A stretch of 60,998 nucleotides of DNA from positions 1-60,998 of the forward strand of contig JALNQF010000249.1 in assembly GCA_028456385.1 (NCBI GenBank), in the 5' to 3' direction. The notes under the pieces are model-generated. The model saw only the letters and a program-made list of their open reading frames with translations. It made no database searches and had not been told where the DNA came from. Positions 59,234-60,998 of the stretch are shown here, one piece after another (within the stretch, counting starts at the first letter, position 1; the number at the start of each line of letters is the position of its first letter). Both the position numbers and the translations under genes were made by a program. The DNA is from Ophiosphaerella korrae (lineage: Eukaryota > Ascomycota > Dothideomycetes > Pleosporales > Phaeosphaeriaceae).

Positions 59234-59444
59234 TAGTTAGTAGTAATACGTATTATTAAGGTAGTATTAGAAATCTAATCTCTAACTAAGAGTATTAATA
59301 TATTAATATCTATTATTTAGAATTATTTAGTACTTTATAAGCCTATTACAAAATTACTATATATACTTTAGTTATTACTTTCTAATCTACTCTACTCCCT
59401 TCTTTAAAGCTTTAAGTAGTTAATAACTAAGAGCTTACCTAATA
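59234..59444 (+). repeat. Chromovirus C8 5' LTR, second part
   Basis: Resumes the C8 LTR after C6 (GTTAGTAGTAATACGTATTATTA, as in C3 and C5) and ends about 59,444, just before the gag leader. It is degraded more than other LTRs. Confidence 0.78.
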
Positions 59445-60120
59445 CCTTACTAATTAAGATATTAAGAGAAGTAAAGCGTAAGTAGTATATAGTTTAAGCT
59501 AATATAATAGTAGAAGATATACTTATAAGAGTAAATAAAAAGCTTCTAAGTAGCTATAAATTAGATACTACTAACTAGAAAGTAGTTAAAATATACTTTA
59601 ATAAGTTAATAGTAAATAGAGAAAGTATATAAAATATAGTTAACTTCCTAATTAAGTAAAATAAAAAACTAAAGAACTATATTTTATAGAATAAAGCTTA
59701 ATTAAAAGCTATTATAACTAACTAAAATAAGGTATAAAAAAATACTAATTAATAAAAACTAAGTAAAATTAAGAAAATACTTAAGCTACTTTAACTAAAA
59801 AAGTTTAATAAATTTAAAAAAAGCTTAGAATTTTCTTAGTAGTAGTATTACTTTACTAAGATATATAAGTATATAACTTTAAGATAGATAAGAATATAGT
59901 TATATATATAAATATTTACTTTAAAGACTATATTATAAAATAGTTTAAAACTTTTTATATAGACTATTATTTAAATATACCTAAGAATAAGAAAAGATAA
60001 AACTATAACTATTTTAAATAGTTATAATTACTTTACTAGATAAATAAAAGTAGTATTTAAAGATATTAATATTAATTAATAAGGTAAGAAGATACTTAAA
60101 AAATTAAAATAATATAAAAG
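59445..60120 (+). pseudogene. C8 gag fragment
   Basis: Plus strand, collinear with C3 20,590-21,270: leader, the SYKLD segment (about 59,560), the KKFNKFKK segment (about 59,800) and the YFTR*IKVVF segment (about 60,030). Very heavily mutated, with an A-rich plus strand. It is cut off at 60,121 by the copia-2 LTR. Confidence 0.78.
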
Positions 60121-60257
60121 TATTATAAAATATAGCTAAGTAATTTATTGTATTAGCTTAAGTAAGTAAATTATTAAATTCTAGGTATACTTAGAATCTA
60201 TTACGTTTCTTAATATCTATACTATTATATATCTAATTATATAACTTATCTAATATA
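60121..60257 (-). repeat. copia-2 3' LTR
   Basis: 137 bp, matching 12,669-12,810 with several C-to-T/G-to-A differences, followed by the decayed polypurine tract CTCTTTAAAG. Confidence 0.82.
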
Positions 60258-60998
60258 CTCTTTAAAGTTACTAACTTATTAGTAAGCTAAATATTTATAA
60301 GATAAGTATAAAATAATTAAAGTAGTCTTAGATTTTATTAACATATTTATTATATATTATTTTGTAATTTGCTACTTCTATTAGTCTAAGTAAATTTAAG
60401 AAGCTTTTTTATTTATTTACTAGTAAGACTTTTATAAAACTATCTACTATTATCTCTATTAATAGAGTATATTCTACTTTAATTTTACTAGTAAAGACTT
60501 ATTTTAGTAAATAATTATAGATATAAACGTACTAAAGCTTAGTTTATAGCTTAGCTAGTTCTTTAGTAATAAGCTAGATTATTATAGTACTATTATACTA
60601 GATAGTAATATAGTTTATAGAGAGTTTAACGTATAGTTTATTAAGTAGTTTTAATATAAATATTACTTCTTTAGTAACTTATAATAAGGCTAGTAACTTA
60701 GCTTTAGTAAAAGAAGTAGTAACTATATCTAACTTATTTACTCTCTATATAATAAGCTTATTAAAGAGTTTAATTATATAGCTATATAAGCTTTTTTAGT
60801 CTATTATATTATTAGTAAAGGAAGTATTACTAGTAACTTATAACAAGTTACTTCTACTTAGCTAGTATAAGGGAGTTATCCCTTATATCTCTTATTTTCG
60901 CACTAATATTAGTAAGTTTATAACTTACTAACATTTAACTACCTTTCTACTTTTAGTTAGCGCTTAGTAAGCTACTAGGTATATATACCTAGTACTTA
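60121..60998 (-). mobile_element. Ty1/copia element copia-2, 3' end (runs off the window)
   Basis: Begins with an LTR like those of copia-1 and continues collinearly with copia-1 positions 140 to about 880 (for example TAGTAAGACTTTTATAAA at about 60,421 and 303). Minus orientation, so this is its 3' end (LTR plus the end of RNase H). It is inserted in the C8 gag. Confidence 0.85.

Larger units (their letters stand above)
43300..60998. other. Right AT-rich, RIP-mutated transposon block
   Basis: Same TpA-rich, CA/TG-poor composition and RIP-type stops as the left block. It is made of a degraded retroelement, chromoviruses C9, C8, C6 and C7, and copia-2. No host gene is visible. Confidence 0.9.

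Noticed and set aside
43300..60998. AT-rich block as a centromere core or subtelomere
   Set aside because: Possible in principle for RIP-mutated repeats, but no satellite, telomere repeat or RecQ-type gene is seen, and a window this size cannot decide it.

Overview
The window looks like a piece of a filamentous ascomycete (Pezizomycotina) genome of the compartmentalised, 'two-speed' type. Two long, very AT-rich, TpA-rich blocks (1 to about 36,400 and about 43,300 to 60,998) flank one GC-balanced island. The blocks are built almost entirely from decayed transposable elements. Their decay pattern is the signature of repeat-induced point mutation (RIP, CpA to TpA): CAA/CAG/TGG codons have become TAA/TAG, and Asp/Gly codons have become Asn/Arg/Ser. 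RIP is known only from fungi, mainly Ascomycota. No bacterial, rRNA, tRNA or CRISPR features were seen.

Left block. A minus-strand Ty1/copia element (1-12,810, its left LTR cut by the window edge) carries an inserted minus-strand Ty3/gypsy chromovirus, C1 (2,394-9,419, TSD TTACT). To its right are the scattered pieces of an older plus-strand chromovirus, C4 (12,811-12,920; 19,770-20,147; 27,175-28,041). C4 was broken by a pogo/Fot1-like DNA transposon (12,921-19,769, 45-bp identical TIRs), which itself carries the gag-less chromovirus C2 (13,881-18,915, TSD TTAAA). C4 was broken again by the full-length chromovirus C3 (20,148-27,174, TSD AGTTA). Chromovirus C5 (28,363-35,390, TSD RTACT) sits in an unclassified relic.

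Island (about 36,420-43,300). The one gene I can call with confidence is a 332-residue, intronless class I aldolase of the DapA/DHDPS superfamily (41,314-42,312, +). It is most like fungal L-threo-3-deoxy-hexulosonate aldolases of D-galacturonate catabolism. Its upstream region has a TATA box and two YCNCCAAT motifs resembling the galacturonate-responsive element. The rest of the island holds a probable piggyBac-like relic (39.24-40.13 kb), a hAT transposase C-terminus (42.5-43.2 kb, -) and several kb with no convincing gene.

Right block. A degraded retroelement region is followed by a minus-strand chromovirus remnant (C9) and an LTR of plus-strand chromovirus C8. C8's LTR is split by minus-strand chromovirus C6 (45,133-59,228, TSD ATATA), and C6 in turn is split by chromovirus C7 (51,084-58,152, TSD TAGTT). 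C8 resumes at 59,234 and is cut at 60,121 by a second copia element that runs off the window.

The chromovirus family is about 7.03 kb with 427-461-bp LTRs. It encodes gag with two zinc knuckles, protease, RT, RNase H, integrase and a C-terminal chromodomain. It also has an unusual antisense cysteine-rich/coiled-coil reading frame between pol and the 3' LTR, seen in every copy that keeps this region. All element genes are pseudogenes. The repeated self-nesting fits chromodomain-guided insertion into heterochromatin that forms over RIP-mutated DNA, but that is inference.
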